Positions 63,748-64,000 of a stretch of 64,000 nucleotides of DNA are shown piece by piece. The stretch spans positions 434,001 to 498,000 of the forward strand of contig NZ_JODC01000005.1 in the NCBI RefSeq assembly GCF_000720765.1, written 5' to 3'. Made by a program: the position numbers and the translations under genes. Within the stretch, counting starts at the first letter, position 1, and each line of letters begins with the position of its first letter. The stretch is from Streptomyces sp. NRRL S-646. Its GTDB lineage: Bacteria > Actinomycetota > Actinomycetes > Streptomycetales > Streptomycetaceae. The notes under the pieces are model-generated. The model made no database searches and had not been told where the DNA came from. It saw nothing but the letters and a program-made list of their open reading frames with translations.

Positions 63748-64000
63748 GTGATCACCCGAATCGATCTGCGCGGCGACGCCCTCCCCGAGGGCCCCGCCCT
63801 GCGCGACCTGCTGCCCCGAGCCGACTTCGACGTTCAGGCCGCCCTCGAGAAGGTGCGTCCGATCTGCGAAGCCGTGCATCATCGGGGCGACGCGGCGCTG
63901 ATCGACTTCGCCGAGAAGTTCGACGGGGTCAGGCTGGACCAGGTCCGGGTGCCTGCCGAAGCCCTCACGCGCGCGTTGGAAGAGCTCGATCCGGCGGTCC
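63748..64000 (+). CDS. hisD: Histidinol dehydrogenase (5' part)
   Basis: The first 84 codons of hisD, cut by the window end. The enzyme catalyses the last two steps of histidine synthesis. The N-terminal residues [23 protein letters not shown] and the following [32 protein letters not shown] match the family start. GTG at 63748 has no ribosome-binding site, and GAGAAT ends 7 nt upstream, so the mRNA may be leaderless. It probably heads a his operon continuing beyond the window. Confidence 0.93.
   Translation, partial: MITRIDLRGDALPEGPALRDLLPRADFDVQAALEKVRPICEAVHHRGDAALIDFAEKFDGVRLDQVRVPAEALTRALEELDPAV

Overview
The window is high-GC actinobacterial DNA, almost certainly from a Streptomyces chromosome. 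The evidence is the strong G/C bias at third codon positions, the many GTG starts, and the gene order metF / TgpA-DUF58-MoxR / dcw cluster / ileS / DksA-like / lspA / rluD / phoD / dnaE / hisD, which I recall as the core-chromosome order of Streptomyces. I see no IS element, prophage, CRISPR array, tRNA or rRNA.

Layout. 1-9.9 kb: metF, a tyrosine/glutamine-rich membrane protein, a phytoene-desaturase-like oxidoreductase, a leftward TetR-regulated ABC-type export operon, a HEPN protein, a methyltransferase and a DUF3040 protein. 9.9-16 kb: a leftward MoxR/DUF58/transglutaminase operon, followed at its 3' side by a short degraded copy of part of the transglutaminase gene, and a beta-carbonic anhydrase. 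16-34 kb: the division and cell-wall (dcw) cluster rsmH-ftsL-ftsI-murE-murF-mraY-murD-ftsW-murG-ftsQ-ftsZ-pgeF-yggS-sepF-yggT-divIVA, tightly packed with several 4-bp start/stop overlaps, a structured leader before rsmH and a regulatory gap before ftsZ. 34-37.7 kb: ileS on the minus strand behind a T-box leader. 38-44 kb: a DksA-like protein with a very long Lys/Ala-rich arm, lspA, rluD, a GNAT enzyme, a cation/proton antiporter and an SDR. 44-51 kb: MscS channel, dienelactone hydrolase, PhoD phosphatase, a DsbA-like membrane-anchored thioredoxin with a membrane neighbour, and DUF2252. 51-64 kb: dnaE, a 54-aa protein, an NYN-domain protein, an ABC exporter pair, DUF2567, a 24-aa ribosomal-protein-like ORF, ybaK, a Lon-N domain protein, two proteins of unknown function, and the start of hisD.

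How the genes work together. The 16-34 kb block makes the peptidoglycan precursor (MurE, MurF, MraY, MurD, MurG), polymerises and crosslinks it at the septum (FtsW, FtsI), builds the Z ring (FtsZ, SepF, FtsQ, FtsL) and directs polar growth (DivIVA). Most flanking genes are housekeeping. No obvious new multi-gene system is present. The items most worth a second look are the degraded transglutaminase duplication, two genes with in-frame duplicated stop regions, the GxHH-type IleRS with its T-box leader, an ABC ATPase lacking canonical catalytic residues, a 21-codon coupling ORF between rsmH and ftsL, and two tiny ORFs of 24 and 54 codons.
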